Positions 25,060 through 40,958 are shown, counted from the first letter of the stretch. The stretch: 64,000 bases of DNA from Sitta carolinensis (GCA_032173965.1 JAVUNC010000005.1:46362501-46426500), one strand, 5' to 3'. Numbers and translations are program-made. The notes: generated by a model from the sequence alone, not told the origin.

Positions 25060-25449
25060 AAAAAGGAGGTTACGGTGTGAAAACATTGTAAATTGTAAGG
25101 AAAGTGGGACGTGCATTGTGCGCAACGAAAGGATGTGATCTACCTCTGCTTCAATGGGGAAAGAAAAGTTCATAATTCGCTTTAAAAATCCTGGGAGCCT
25201 GCTTGTGGTGTATGTACGGTTTGGGGGTGGCGAGTTAGATAAATGAGTGCGGTCGGTAGTCTCAAAACGGCCGAAACAAATGTGTTCCTGACTGCTAGTA
25301 CGTGGGGTTTCCCTGTTGAACTACGAGAATGGATGACAGTGTGTTTCGGGAGCATTCCAGACGATCCCGTGGTCTTGTTTTTCAGTTCTATTGTTTTTAA
25401 GCAAAAGGCTCCGAGATGGATGCCCTCCCTCTTTCCCTCCCATCTGTAT
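25060..25449. other. Intergenic DNA, no gene
   Basis: Nothing recognised between the T run and the start of the second inverted repeat. Confidence 0.55.
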
Positions 25450-26159
25450 GCGTTCTCGCCCCCGACCTGCGCCGTCCCCGCACAGGGAGCGCCAAGCACG
25501 GGCTCCCCGGTGCGGCTCTTTGGCGGCTCTCGCCCGCCTCTCTCGCGCCGCCGCCGTTTCCCCGGGCGCTCCCCGCCGAGCAGTGCACGGGGCCGCGGGC
25601 GGGCGGGCAGAGCCAACGCCGCGGCCGTTGCGGCGCTGCGTCCGACCTGAGTGAGGACTGCGCGCCACCTCCCCGCGGGCGGGCAGAGCCCGCCTCCCGA
25701 CACGGCGCTCATTGGTGGCGCTCGCGGCGCGCAGCCCGCGCTTCCCCGGGACGCGCCCTCGCAGGACGCGCGGCCCTTCCGCCGGCCCGGCACAGCGGCC
25801 GCGAAAGCTCCGCTTGGCCAGGGAAGGCGGCTGCCGCCCGCCCGCGCCTTCGGCCTTTCTGCCGCGGTCCCGAACCGAACGCCGCAGCTGCGCCGGAAGA
25901 AAGCGCGAGCCCTCGGGGAAGGCGGCGGCTGGCGGCGGCAGCTTTAGCCCGCGGTCCCTAGGCCGGGGCTGAGCGAGAGCGGAGGGGCTTTAGAGCAAGG
26001 AGGGCGAGGCCGAGGCTCGGGCAGAGAGACCGTCCCGCAGCGCTCGGCTGCGGCGGAGCCGGCCCTGCTCCGCCTTGCGAGGCGCCGCGGGGAGGGGGCA
26101 GGGGCGGGGCGAGGACGGGCGCGCTCCCCGCCCCGGTGGGCGGGGCTACCTCGGGGCTC

Positions 26160-26726
<567 letters not shown>

Positions 26727-26782
26727 GCCTCCTGCTGCAGCCCTGACCGGCCAGGCGCTGAGGCGACCCACAGAGACCCAAA

Positions 26783-26798
26783 GGCTCTTTTAAGAGCC
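26783..26798 (+). promoter_or_regulatory. Histone 3' stem-loop (H3, second copy)
   Basis: Perfect consensus hairpin followed by the AATAAAAAGAGCTG downstream element. Confidence 0.95.
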
Positions 26799-26821
26799 AC
26801 TACATGCACAATAAAAAGAGC

Positions 26822-27018
26822 TGTTGCGCTGTTTTTCAGTATGTTGGGTGTGATTAATGACGTAGGGAAGTGTACCTTCTGTTACTATCAGTGAATGTTA
26901 AAAACAAGAACAGTTTTAGCAATGTCTGCACTATGACATCACGGTACACATAGATATGTTCCATCGCTGTCTCCCACCACTCAATAAAACCGTTATCAAT
27001 ACAGAACAGTGTCACATC
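26822..27018. other. Short unique spacer between the convergent H3 genes
   Basis: AT-rich, no gene. Confidence 0.6.
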
Positions 27019-27039
27019 TCTTTTTATTGTGCATGTAGT

Positions 27040-27680
<641 letters not shown>

Positions 27681-28440
27681 CCCCGAGGTAGCCCCGCCCA
27701 CCGGGGCGGGGAGCGCGCCCGTCCTCGCCCCGCCCCTGCCCCCTCCCCGCGGCGCCTCGCAAGGCGGAGCAGGGCCGGCTCCGCCGCAGCCGAGCGCTGC
27801 GGGACGGTCTCTCTGCCCGAGTCCCGGCCTCGCCCTCCTTGCTCTAAAGCCCCTCCGCTCTCGCTCAGCCCTGGCCTCGGGACCGCGGGCTAAAGCTGCC
27901 GCCGCCAGCCGCCGCCTTCCCCGAGGGCTCGCGCTTTCTTCCGGCGCAGCTGCGGCGTTCGGTTCGGGACCGCGGCAGAAAGGCCGAAGGCGCGGGCGGG
28001 CGGCAGCCGCCTTCCCTAGCCAAGCGGAGCTTTCGCGGCCGCTGTGCCGGGCCGGCGGAAGGGCCGCGCGTCCTGCGAGGGGCGCGTCCCGGGAAGCGCG
28101 GGCTGCGCGCCGCGAGCGCCACCAATGAGCGCCGTGTCGGGAGGCGGGCTCTGCCCGCCCGCGGGGAGGTGGCGCGCAGTCCTCACTCAGGTCGGACGCA
28201 GCGCCGCAACGGCCGCGGCGTTGGCTCTGCCCGCCCGCCCGCGGCCCCGTGCACTGCTCGGCGGGGAGCGCCCGGGGAAACGGCGGCGGCGAGAGAGAGG
28301 CGGGCGAGAGCCGCCAAAGAGCCGCACCGGGGAGCCCGTGCTTGGCGCTCCCTGTGCGGGGACGGCGCAGGTCGGGGGCGAGAACGCGTTTCGCTTTGCT
28401 TCCCCGGCTCTGCCCGCGAGAACGCACATTGTGGGGCAGA
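27681..28440. other. CpG island upstream of third H3, no coding sequence recognised
   Basis: Third copy of the conserved CpG-rich tract. It differs from 9,921-10,700 by scattered substitutions and small indels, including CGGCCGCGGCG against CGGCGCGGCG. Confidence 0.6.
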
Positions 28441-28916
28441 AGAGTGGACATCAATTTTAGCTCCTTTTGCTCGGAACCGTAACAATAAACAAGAGTACGG
28501 GGCTGTCTGAAAGTACCTCTGCTGACAATGCTCTCGGTGGACACCGTCTTCCCTTATTATCGTTCAGCAGAGCAACACCACGTACGAGCGGTGAAGGACG
28601 TCTTTGCTTCGGCTCTTTCAATAGAGACCGCGGACAGCGTTTTATTCTGTCTAACCCGCCGTCCCATACTGTATATACAATAAAACCGGTTCCTATGGAT
28701 TTTTAATCGAATTATGAACGCCCTCGGGTCCGTTGCCCCACATGCAGGACTTAGCCCATTTACCACGAACGGCTAATCCTGGTTTCCTTGAAACTTACGG
28801 TACTTTTACCCCGTAACTGCCCATTTCCCGCCCAGCCCCCCCCCTCTGCAAAGAAAAAAAGAATGGGACACGTAAGCACCCTACACAGCATCAGCTCTTT
28901 TACTGAAAAGGTGGGT

Positions 28917-28932
28917 GGCTCTTAAAAGAGCC
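28917..28932 (-). promoter_or_regulatory. Histone 3' stem-loop (H2B, third copy)
   Basis: Perfect consensus hairpin in minus sense with an AAAAGAGCTGATG downstream element. Confidence 0.95.
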
Positions 28933-28968
28933 TTTGGGTTAGGGTTTAGCGGTATCTTCAGCGGGTGT

Positions 28969-30067
<1,099 letters not shown>

Positions 30068-30113
30068 GCACCGAGGAAAAAAGCCTACAAAGTTTTACCA
30101 AGACGACCCCAAA

Positions 30114-30129
30114 GGCTCTTTTAAGAGCC
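30114..30129 (+). promoter_or_regulatory. Histone 3' stem-loop (H2A, third copy)
   Basis: Perfect consensus hairpin, followed by AGAAAAAGAGCTTAAA as a good downstream element. Confidence 0.95.
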
Positions 30130-30139
30130 ACCTACAAAT

Positions 30140-30530
30140 TCAGAAAAAGAGCTTAAATTTCATTAGCGTGGCAAACGCCAGCGGCAGGTTTTGAAATGCT
30201 TGTGTCTTGACATTTTAAAAGTCAGTGCCAGACGCAGCTCCGTGCACACAGATCAACAGCCCCTCGCTGTCTTCCTTCATTCCGGGGCGGGGCTGACAGC
30301 GGTCTCCGGAAGCAGCTCAGCTCTTCCGCAACCAATCCCTGCGCCTTGTGGGCATTTTGAAAGCCACCTAGGCGCTGCTACCCTCACCCTAACAATTCAA
30401 GCGCCCCTCGAGCTGTTCCCAGTCTCAAATAGCACATTAATCTGCAGACTGCCGTTTCCCCACATACTTCCCTGCTTAACTCCCCAAAACCGCGGCACCT
30501 CGACATTTCAGCTCGTTTAAGAGAATGTAG
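30140..30530. other. Intergenic DNA between H2A and broken H1
   Basis: A short CpG-rich piece near 30,283-30,310 with GGGGCGGGGC. No gene recognised. Confidence 0.5.
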
Positions 30531-30532
30531 GT

Positions 30533-30548
30533 GGCTCTTAAAAGAGCC
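30533..30548 (-). promoter_or_regulatory. Histone 3' stem-loop (broken H1)
   Basis: A perfect six-pair hairpin, better than in the two arm H1 genes, although this H1 is broken. Confidence 0.9.
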
Positions 30549-30588
30549 GTTAGTTTAAATGCGAAGCTAGACTAACTCAGTGAGGGGC

Positions 30589-31213
30589 TTACTTGGGCGC
30601 TGCCTTCTTTGTCTTGGCTGCTTTGGGCTTCCCTGCTTTCGCCTTAGCCGTGCTCTTCGCTGCTGCCACCGCTTTCTTGGGCCTGACAGCCTTTGTCACC
30701 TTCTTGGGGCTCTTGGCTGCTTTCTTGGCCGCCGGCTTAACTTTCTTGGGGCTCTTCTTTGCTGTCACCGCCTTCTTGGCGGCGCTGGCGGGCCTCAGCC
30801 GCCGGCTTCCTGGGCTTGGCTGCAGCAGTTCTCTTCTTGGGGGCTTTTTCCTTCAGTTCTCCGGGCTTCTTGCTGAGGCGGAAGGAGCCGGAGGCGCCGG
30901 TGCCCTTGGTCTGCACCAGGGTGCCCTTGCTGACGAGGCTCTTGAGCCCCAGCTTGATGCGGCTGTTGTTCTTCTCCACATCGTAGCCGCCGGCGGCCAG
31001 CGCCTTCTTGAGCGCGGCGAGCGAGAGCCCCTTGCGCTCCTTGGAGGCGGACACGGCCTTGGTGATCAGCTCGGTGACGCTGGGCCCCGCGGGCTTGCGG
31101 GCTTTGGAGCCGCTCGCCGCCTTCTTCGGCTTCTTGGCGGCGGGAGCTTTGGCCGGGGCCGGACCGGGAGGTACCGGGGCCGCGCCCCTTCACGGCAGCG
31201 CGGCGGCGATCAT
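30589..31213 (-). pseudogene. H1: Linker histone H1 pseudogene
   Basis: It encodes a recognisable H1: [17 protein letters not shown], the full globular domain ([46 protein letters not shown]) and a long Lys/Ala/Pro tail ending in a normal AAPK-stop at 30,589-30,591. Two lesions are visible. The only in-frame ATG upstream (31,211-31,213) meets a TGA seven codons later (31,190-31,192). A deletion of about two bases near 30,791-30,800 shifts the tail frame. No TATA, CCAAT or GC-box promoter like that of the arm H1 genes lies upstream. The globular domain is closer to typical bird H1 (Val, Ser, Ser) than the arm copies (Met, Gly, Arg), so it is a separate lineage. Loss of the promoter and two lesions make a pseudogene likely. 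Confidence 0.8.
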
Positions 31214-33320
31214 CGGACCCGCCCGGCGCGCCGCGCTCCGTCCTGGGTTTCTTCGGGTGAAATAGAATGCGGTTTTTTTCTATTTTATCTGTCACGAAAT
31301 CGTCCTTTTTCTACATCTGTGAGGCAGTGGGAGCGGCTGTTTTTCGCCTGGTGATGTCTTGTCGCGAAAAGACTTCAATTTGAGTAGCTAGGGGACAAGA
31401 AGTCCCGAGTCCTGCCACCAAACGGATCTCGAGAATGCGGAAGATTTGGGTTTCCTTCGTAAATTAGAAATTCTCTTTTGAAGTTAACGTGCGTCAGAAA
31501 AATCAGTATTAATCTTCAGTGGGTTCTTTTGACATCGCATAAGAAAGCAAACAGTTAGAATATCATTCTTTAAAATAAAACGGTTTCACAGAGAGTGAGG
31601 TAGCACAAAGCTGTGCTGTCGCTTTTTCTGCTGAGGTTTATACCTTTGGCTACTGTGAAACACTCTGGCATATTTTTTTCCTGTGCTTCCAAACATAAAG
31701 TTTCCAGACTTCCACACTTCTATGCATGAAGTATTAGACAGCATATGCTTTATGCCCCTCAGAATGGGCTTCTCTCTTTGAAACACTTTCCTATTGTTAG
31801 CATAGTGAAAGGTTCTCTAATATCAGTGGAATAATTTGGCACCTGAAGACAAAAGATTAAAAAGTTTGTGTTAGACCACAGAGCTTCACGCAAGTCTCTG
31901 GTGCTCAGAAACAGATCACTCTAAATAAAGCACACAGTGCTAAATCTGTAAAATCCATTCATATGACTCATTAACATGGGGAAAAAAATAATTGACAGAG
32001 CTTGAGTCTGCAAGAGATGTGAGAGTACCATTCTATTCATATTTTGATCTGCAGGTGGAAAGAAAAATCAGTTTTTGCTCACTGCTCTTTTTCCATGTCA
32101 TGGCGGTTTCTGTACATAAAAGCTTTGGCTGCAGCACAAAGTGAGGCAAAGCTCTTTATCCACATTGTGGTGACTACACCATTAGCACACATGCATTCTT
32201 ACCAGCTACAGCTCTGGGTATAGTTTTGTATCTCCATCAGGAGTTCCTAATTCGTTTACCTTGAAGTTTAATGGCCATCAACAGTTTTGCAGTGTCAGAT
32301 TTCTGCATTTATACCTCATGTAAACAAAATGCACTTGAATATTTAGGCATGATGCTGACCAGTTGTGATCAACTTCCCTTTTTCAACAAGATGAAAAATC
32401 TGTGAGTAGAAAAGTACCACCTCATTTCTCTTTTTCATTCCACTATAGGACAATAAAAATTAACCTCTTGAAGATTTTGGAATACTCGTCAATTAATTCA
32501 CAAAGTCTGATTAAAAAAAACCTCATAAAGGCATTTTACTTTTTCTTGTATAATTACAGTGAAAAAGACTTTAGGAAAATAAACACATTTTTCTCACATT
32601 TATGTTTTTTTCTAACTCTTCCTTGCCATCCAGATCCCCTAGCTGAGGAATTATGATGTTGTGATGATGCAGAGTGCCAATAAGAAGGCAAATTTATCGA
32701 ATCTGGATCTGGGTTTTCAAACCATGTTGGAAGTGGGATGGCTTATAGAGTAGGGTTCACCAGAAATTTTACACAGGGAAGAGAACTTGACTGTAAGACA
32801 TTTACTCCATGTAATAGTAGGGGACATAAAGAATTGCACTGTGAACTTGTTGACATCCCCTAAAGCTTCCTGCAATCAGGTGGATGACTGTATGTCTGCT
32901 CTGTCCCATCTAGGTCTGGCAGAATCCTTAATGTCCTTTAAAAACTAAGCATGTTACAGTGTCTAAACAGGTTTTTGTACTCACCAACTCTTCAACCACC
33001 AGATGCCAATACTTGTGTTGGGACAGAAGCATTTCTACCTCCCCCATTCTCTGCAAACCTTATTTTACAAGAGCGATAATGCATCACAATAACACACTTT
33101 CCTCCAGCCTGTAACATAATGTTTCCAAGACCATTTTCCTTTTACACACACAGCTGTAGGCCTAAATCCTGTATAATGGTGCCAACCACAACACCAAACC
33201 CCAAAACCTGTCCAAAATGCAATTAATTTGTCTGCTCATTTTAACTTTCAGTTTGCCGCAAACCTCAGCTCCCTGCCAAACATACACACACGTGAGCAAG
33301 GCCAAGAAGGCAGCTGCAGG
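31214..33320. other. AT-rich intergenic DNA, end of the histone block
   Basis: No gene, histone relic or transposon recognised; only short frames. Confidence 0.55.
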
Positions 33321-33322
33321 TG

Positions 33323-33366
33323 GGATCAGGATCATGGATCAGGATCAGGATCAGGATCAGGATCAG
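33323..33366 (+). repeat. (GGATCA)n hexanucleotide repeat
   Basis: About seven GATCAG-type units with one ATGGATC variant. The Asp-Gln peptide in one frame is a by-product. Confidence 0.85.
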
Positions 33367-34968
33367 GCCTGGAGAGGGGCTCTGGCCTCAGCCCCAGCTC
33401 CAGGCACTGGGTACCTCCCCGGGGCAGTGGGACCATGGCCAGGCAGGGCTGTGGGGAGCTTGAGACTGGCCCTAATTCTGTGCTGCTGGGATAGGGGCTG
33501 ATGGCTCCAGGGAGGGGCTGGAATGGGCTCCCGGGACCAGAACAGGGTTGGGGGAGCCCCAGGAAATGCTGGACAGGGACAGGCAGGGCTGGTGGTGGCC
33601 TGACAGTACCCCTCCTTGGTGAAGCAGGGACTGTAAAAGGCTCTCAAAGCTACTGGTTCAGCAGCTCTCTAGAACCAGACAACTGGGAGTACTTTTGTCC
33701 GAGTTGCATGCAGATGTTTGATCACAGTCCTAGTGGGGAGAGAAGCAGATTTCAGCTATAACAAAACTCTACTGCCACTTGCACTTATCATTGACATTGG
33801 CTGTAGTCATCAGGTTTAGGTTCAGGATGGCTGGGAACAACAGCTCCTGCACCTCAGTTTGGTGATTCACAACGTTTTTGCCATCAAACACATAAAAATG
33901 TGGGAATGGCTTTGCTGAAATTTAATAGGGCCCAGAGCAGTCTGTTGCATCTGAAGCACCCTTTCACCTTCATTTCAGCACCCTCACAAGCAAACATCTC
34001 AAGAGGCTTTGGACTAAGAGCAGCCAGCTTCAGTTTCTAACATGTCCTTCTAAAATAACAGCATTTCCATCTCATGCAACAGTCACAAAACCCAAAGGGG
34101 ATGGTAGAAAGAGCAGTTTGTTCCACCTTTCAGCTGCTATCTGGAGAAAATCCTGACCCACAAGCTTGCTTTGGTGGCAATGTACAAGTCTCCCTACCAG
34201 CTCCTGGTGAGGACTCACCTTTTCCTATCCTGCTCTGAACCACTACGACATTCACATCACTTGGGCAGTTTTATTTCCTCCGAGGCAGCTGGTTTTAAAC
34301 TTCTGGCTGACTGCAGCCTTTGGGGCTCACCTGCTCCCCATTGGTGCCCATCCTGGTCAAGCAGAGAAGCCAGGAAGATGAGCTACCACCTCATAAAAAC
34401 AAGCTCATAATGGCTCAGAAAAAGGGGACAAGAATCCTTGGGGCAGAAGAGGTTGCCCCTTGTCCTGACTCTGTGTTGCTGGAGGGTGGGGATTGAGGAC
34501 AACATTCCCTGCGCTTTTCCTAGAGGATGCTGGCATGCAGAGCCAGTGAAGGAAAGGAGCAGTTTTGCTCAAATGTCCAGCAGCTGAAATGATGCCCTGA
34601 GCTAAGAGCAAAAATAGCTGCTGGCATCACTGCACCTGTGAAGACAGGGGAACGTGTGAATTTGGCAAGCAGGCATTTTCAGAGAAGAGCTAGAGGAGGA
34701 GGAATACTTCTGGTGGGTTGTTTCACCACCTTATTTTTCAGCATATGGAAGGTCTGTTATGTAAAGTGCTTAGTTGTGGGATCCTGAAAACATCCCTGTC
34801 TCCTGTTCCTTTTCCACTAACTCCTCTGACAATTTTGAACTGATGAACAGATTCTATAAGACGTTTTTAAAAATTACGTGCATGAAACAGTATTCTTTCC
34901 TTATTTCTGACAGCTATTCAAATAAGGATTCTTATGACAGCTGTCCAATCACTTCCATGTTAATAATA
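33367..34968. other. Intergenic DNA, no gene
   Basis: Mixed-composition unique sequence with no gene recognised. Confidence 0.5.
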
Positions 34969-34969
34969 T

Positions 34970-35017
34970 AAAAAAAAAAAAAAAAAAAAGGAAAAAAAAA
35001 AAGAAGAAAAACAACAA
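34970..35017 (+). repeat. A-rich tract
   Basis: Runs of A interrupted by GG, G and C, probably a microsatellite or the old tail of a retroposed sequence. Confidence 0.7.
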
Positions 35018-38000
35018 AAAACACACTGCTTTGTTCCAGAAGCCTTACAAGGGAGAGATTCTTGTTGGCTTACAGAAACCTTTTCTTTTCCAAGAAATAT
35101 AAAGAGTAAAATGCAGTATGATATACCCTTAAACACGGGAAAGCCTCAACCACCAGTCTTGAAAAGACCCAGAACAAGGGAATTTAATATCATGACCTGA
35201 TGAGTATTTTAAAAGCTTTGCCAGGTCAGAGGGTAGCTTCAGGGAGCAAACATTCATCTGAAACTAAGGCCACCTATGTTCACCATTTGTTTTACCCAGG
35301 AAGCAAAGAGCAAACCACTGGCTCTCTCCCTGCCTCTGTTTCCCTACATATCAGGTGAGAACAGGAACCCCCAAAGTTCATTGAAAATGCTGCAGAACAA
35401 TAAGGAAGTGAATTGTTTGTAGCTCCATGTGGGTAATCAGAGGTCCTGGGTCTAAACTGATGTGATTTTTGGGTATACATCATTAAATGAGTCAGCCACC
35501 ATATGCTTCCCGAAATATGAAAGGTGGTGAGAAGTAGGCAGCCTGATTATCAATGCCTACTGCAATCTACCATGCTATGGAGGAAAAGATTCCTACTGAG
35601 GAGCAGATTTTAGGGAAAGAGACTACTGTTTTCTAGGCTCACTCATGACCACTCCCTGTGGGAAGACCTGCCTATAGAACAGCTGAAGAAGGAAGTGTTT
35701 CAGGTGCAATGATTGGTGTGCACTAAAGCTATAGGAAGAAGGATGCTCATCTTCAGACATCACTGTAAAGAGGCACAAAGCACAGCAACACATTTGCTTT
35801 TTGACATCCAATACAGTTCCCTGACTGCAACAGGTTCAAGTAAGGACTGACAGGAAGAGAACATATTCACCCTTTCTGTCCAGTCCCAGTTCTCCAAATC
35901 TGCAGATCTGCTTCAAGTGTGAAAACATTTTTCTAGAGCTATACCAGCTCACTACAAAATGTTGTCATCTGATATGAACAATCACTAGATGTCTGATGTG
36001 CTGCAAATATAAAATAATATCCAGCCTAGAGGGGAACCATAGGATACGACAAGCGATATTAGTCAAAATCTGATCTCGGTATCAAGAATGCAATTTGTCC
36101 TTAAAGGCAGAATTCACAAACACTCTTCAAAGTAGGTTTGTCAAATTCAGAGACTTGATTTGTGATGGACATGAAGGCTGTCCCTACAGCCATGTATCTC
36201 CTGCTGAATACTGAGTTAAGTATGGATGCAAGCTGTGGTACCTGTGTGACAAATATTTGGGTGGTACAGAAGGCCACACTGCATGCTCATAGCCAGATGC
36301 CCATTTCTCTTTGGATCCAGATGAGATCCATCCCTCTTGTGCAAGCCTTCTGTAGTTCAGAAGCATTCCCAAGTCTTGCAGGTGACAGCAGGATCAAAAG
36401 GTACCTGAAAATCCGTGGGTGAGAAGGGCCTGTTATTGGAGGGGGCAGGCAGGGATGCACCACTGCCACACACAGTCATCCACAGCAGCATCTCCTGCTC
36501 ACACTGCAGCACATCAAGGGCTGGTTTAAGGGGGCATCTCTGGCCCAGAGCAGTGTTGTGTGACGGGATATTTGAAATTGAAACATAAACCTAGAAAACC
36601 TGTGGGACATTGAACGAGGCAGGAAAGGGATAAAGAATTGCTCTCTATAATTTGTCACTTATTGTAGAGCAGCTGCCTGGAAGAGGTGGATGGAATGAGC
36701 GTTTGGGGATGGCTCTTTCTTCTCCTGGCTCTAGAGGGAGCTTCAGAGTGTGAATGAACTGGCTGCATATGAACCTCTAAAGAGGGCTGAAATCAGGTGA
36801 GATGTATCTCTATCTGAAGTTCAAGGTAACAGTTTTTAACTTTTCCGGGACTTCTTTAGGCCTCTGTGCCTCTGTCATGTTTCTATTGTGCCAGATGGGA
36901 GGGTTAATCAATGTAATGACAACAGCTTTTGAGGTTCCTAGGCAATCTCAGCCAGAATTTGACAAAGCAGTCAAGGTTTTGAAGACACTGCCTTCTTGAA
37001 AGTTTCACAAAAATAAGTAGATTTTGTAGGTGAGAATAACCCAGACTCCTTTCTTTCAAGATAAGTGTTGCCTTGTGAACTCAGCCATCAAGAAGTCCAT
37101 TTGAAAAGGGACACAACAAACCAGGTTACCTAATTTCTACTTTTTACCAACCTAATAGGGTTTTTTTGCAGTTCTGGAAATACAGTAACAATTCTCTACT
37201 TTCTATAGTCCCGGAGGGGATGGGGAGCCAGGCTTGCTGTGGTGTGGGGCTGCTGATGCCACTGCTAAGGTGGTGAACAGAGAAAAGTCCTCCAGCAGCA
37301 CTGGCTTCAGCAGAACCTGCATGTGGCTGCACTGAATTTTGTCAGCTGTGTCATGGCCAGGGCTGGAGGCTCATGGGCTGAGTGGGGAGCTGCTCCTTTG
37401 TGCATCAGAGTCTTATGCCACACAGCCTGCACTGAAAGAGGTGATTAAAGCTGTCAAATGGCAGCATAAGCTGGTCTGTTTAAATAAATTGCAGAAATTC
37501 ATTCTCCATGACCAAGTAAATACTTGATCTCTGCAAACACTGCTAGCAGTGTTCTGACAAGGCAATTTAGGATGGTATTTTTGTTATGTATGCTTGCTCA
37601 CAAAGGAGGTACAACCAGTGTGCTTGACTAATTTTCTGCTTAAATGGAACTAATAAGAGGTGTTCTCATCCCACAGGCTTTCCTGTTCCCCCCACCCTGC
37701 TCTGCTGTTTGCAGCTTTCTTCAAACCCAGCTGAAGTCCCACATACACTAGTGACCAGAGCCCAGAGCAGCATGTCATATTCTGGAATGCTTTCAAAAAA
37801 TTATTTTGTATCTCCTGGTAAGGTTACCAAAAGATGATGTGGTCCTTTTGTTCCAATTTGTTTCTTTGTTTTAGTTTTGGCCTCTTCTAGTTTCCACTGA
37901 TTCTGAACTAATATCTTGCTGTGAATAGTTAAGATTTGTCTTTGATACAATTGAAAAATAAAATAAAATTTTTTTAAAAAAGATAGATTTTAGCTCCAGG

Positions 38001-40900
38001 CTCTAGTAGTTAAGGTTGAGAATACCAAGCATGGCTGTAAACTCCTGTTAAAAAATGGTATATAAATGTAAATTTACTCAAATTTTCTCAGTTATTTGAT
38101 CAATAAAAGGAAAGTGTATATTTGAAAATATTAGTAAAGGAAGTGTATATTTGAAAATCCAGCTTGATATGTTACACATTTGCATTCTAATGTTACATCA
38201 CAGTAGCTGCAAACAGCTTCAGATCAAATACTTCTATCATGTATCCCTTTATCCCTTCTGCTGGAGAGACCAGGAGCATAAAGACCAGTCCTTTCTGCCA
38301 AAATCCCTGAAAGGAAGAGAGCTGAGGCAATAAAGCATCCTTCCTTCCCTTTTCTGGTCACCTGCTCCCACAAAGTGCCCTCAGGCCATTCAAGAGGATG
38401 TGGCTAGATGGAAAAGGGTGGAGCAGAGGTACCATTTTTGGCCAGGGTCATTGTGAAACACCTGATGTGCCCCTTCCACCATCAAGCTCAAGTGCTTTGC
38501 AGGTCCCCAACAAAGAGGCAGCAGCAGCAGAGGGGTTGGTTGGGTGAAAGAGTTCAGCAGGCAGCATGGTCAGGCCTCCACTAGCTTGCAGAACTGCCCA
38601 GTGAAGGTCAGACCGACACCACACATCTGGAGCTTATCCCTGATAAGCTCAGATTCACTCCAAGCAGGCTCCTGGAACATACTTGGTGACCCAGCAGATG
38701 TACTTACAGCTGGGCACATGCACTAATGGCACTATGGCAGGTGCTGAGAGAAGACACTTTTCTCCCATCCAGCTCCCATTCCCATCTGCTCACCTTTGCA
38801 GGAGTGGGTCTTTCTAATTGTCAGTGGGAGAGAAGACCAGCAGTCTCACCAGAGGGATGATTGTGGGAGTGTCAGCAGGGACAAGAACAGAGAGCAGAAT
38901 ACCGTGGTAGGGACACTCCCTAGGAAATAATGTTTCTTTTTATAATACACATTTCTTTTCTAAAATCACATTGTCATCTGTAGCTCCTCATGTGAAGTCC
39001 ATACTTTCTGGGTATGCACCTTATTATAGAGGGGGATGATGGGGAAACATTCTCTTTAAATGGTGAAGGAGTCCAGGGTGATTCCTGTGAGAAAACATCC
39101 TGGGCCAACATTTCATCCTGAGAGAACTGCAGATCTTTCAGTGGGCATGAAAGTCTGTGAGGCAATAGTCTAAGAAAAATGAACTGTCTCTTCTGTACCC
39201 TGATCAGGTCCATGCCCACAGACTGAGCATTGCAGGAGTTTTTCTGACAATAGTTTTCAGCTGAGTATATTGAAAGAAAAAAACTGAGAAAAGAAGGGGA
39301 GCATCCAAAACTATGTCATCATCTTGAGCTCATTCTAGACCCTTTTTTTCCTTTTCTTTATTATTTCACTTTTGCAAAAACTCACTTCCTAACAAGGACA
39401 TATCTGCAGACACAAATTCTAACACAGATGCAATTACATGGAAAAAAGTGCTCTATTCTATTAGGGAGTGTGAGAAAAGAACTGTCTACTAACTGCAAAC
39501 CCTTGCCAAGGCAGATGGGCTCCAATTCAAGCATACGCTTGCTAAAACAAAGGGAAGGGCTAAAGCACAGTTTCCTTCAGTGTCAAAGCTCACCTTCCTG
39601 TTAACGTGCAGTATGTACAAATTGTTACAGACAAGGACTGCATATTTAGGCATCTTCAAAATGGTGTTTTCTCTTTTCACGTCTGTGACAGGTTGAAATA
39701 ACTCTTCCACGCTGTTTATTTTTTTCATTCATGTTTTATCTCCTGTAGGTCCACCCCTGAAAAAATATTTGGCCTACTATTTCACACCTATTTTAACATA
39801 ATTGAAAACTAAATTGCCACTTCTCAGTCTCAGCCCTTTTTAAGGTCAGCTCCAGCAATTGTGTGGTTACACATCCCACAGATTCAACAGGAAAGCCTCA
39901 CCACTCAGTGACAGCTAAATCACTTTCAGATTAGATAGGTCAGGGGCAATATCAGAACTTCCCTGTCAACCAAATAGTCTTGAAGAGTAAGAATCCACCA
40001 AACAAGAAGGTAGATGCCCCATCTTCAAGCACAGCTGCTCAAAAGAAATGTTCCCAGGATCACAGGCCCTGTGTCAATAGAGACACGTGTCACTTTGGAC
40101 TACCACTGAGTGCCATCAAAAAAGTTATTTTTTCTGACCCCATGAAAAGAATCTTTCTTGTATTAAAACTGGCCCTGATTTAGCATTCCAGGCAGCTCCA
40201 GGGGTGGCACTTAGGCTGTTCCTCCCCAACACCTTCACCACTTCTTCCCTCTGGCCACATCTGTATGACACAACTGTCAGGCAACAGCAGGCAGAAAAAC
40301 AAGGGATCCAAATGATCCTTTTTTTCTGATTATTGATTGCTGGGCAGGTGCTTCAGGAAAACAAGAGAGCTGTTTCTCAACCATTGTGGTGCCTATGGTT
40401 AAGAAACAGAGTAAACCCACAGGGTGATCACTACTTTAGCATGTTTTTATATACTAGGCAGGAAAGGGATGGGAATTCAGAGCAATGATCTTGCTGTGGG
40501 GCTGCTTCCCTTTTATGGATTTTCCCAAAGAGCTGGGATTTTAAAAGTACACTGGTACTGCTCCTTGAATGGAGCAGTTGGCTGGCTGATAGCTCCCCTG
40601 GCTCCAGATGTGTAGTGGAGGGAAACTTAAGTCATCAAGCAATTGGTGGCTCCAGCAGAGTAAAGTCAGTTGCTATTTCAGGGAAAGGAAAGGCAACTGT
40701 TCCCTGCAGGGAATGTCTGCACTGCCTCAGAGCCAGGAATAGGCTGCGATTTTTTAACTTTTTTTTCACCCTACACTTCAGGAAAAGCGAACACACAATG
40801 TTCATTCGCAGGGATCGTTTCCTGAGCATGATGTGTGCTCGCTGTCCCACAGGTCACTTTCCAGTGTGTCACATCCTTCTGCACAAGGGAGAACAGGAAA
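35018..40900. other. Long intergenic region, no gene recognised
   Basis: Only short open frames without conserved domains. There is a small duplication of the words AGTGTATATTTGAAAAT near 38,113 and 38,141. I looked for CDKN1B, which lies beside APOLD1 in mammals, and did not find it. Confidence 0.5.
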
Positions 40901-40958
40901 TGGCAAACTCTCAGTATGAGGCAAAGCATTCCCACCGCAGCAATTGGTCCACAGGAGC

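Noticed and set aside
33217..33501. Frame encoding a run of Asp-Gln
   Set aside because: Comes from the (GGATCA)n repeat.
31300..40900. CDKN1B, expected near APOLD1
   Set aside because: No cyclin-dependent kinase inhibitor motif seen in any frame.
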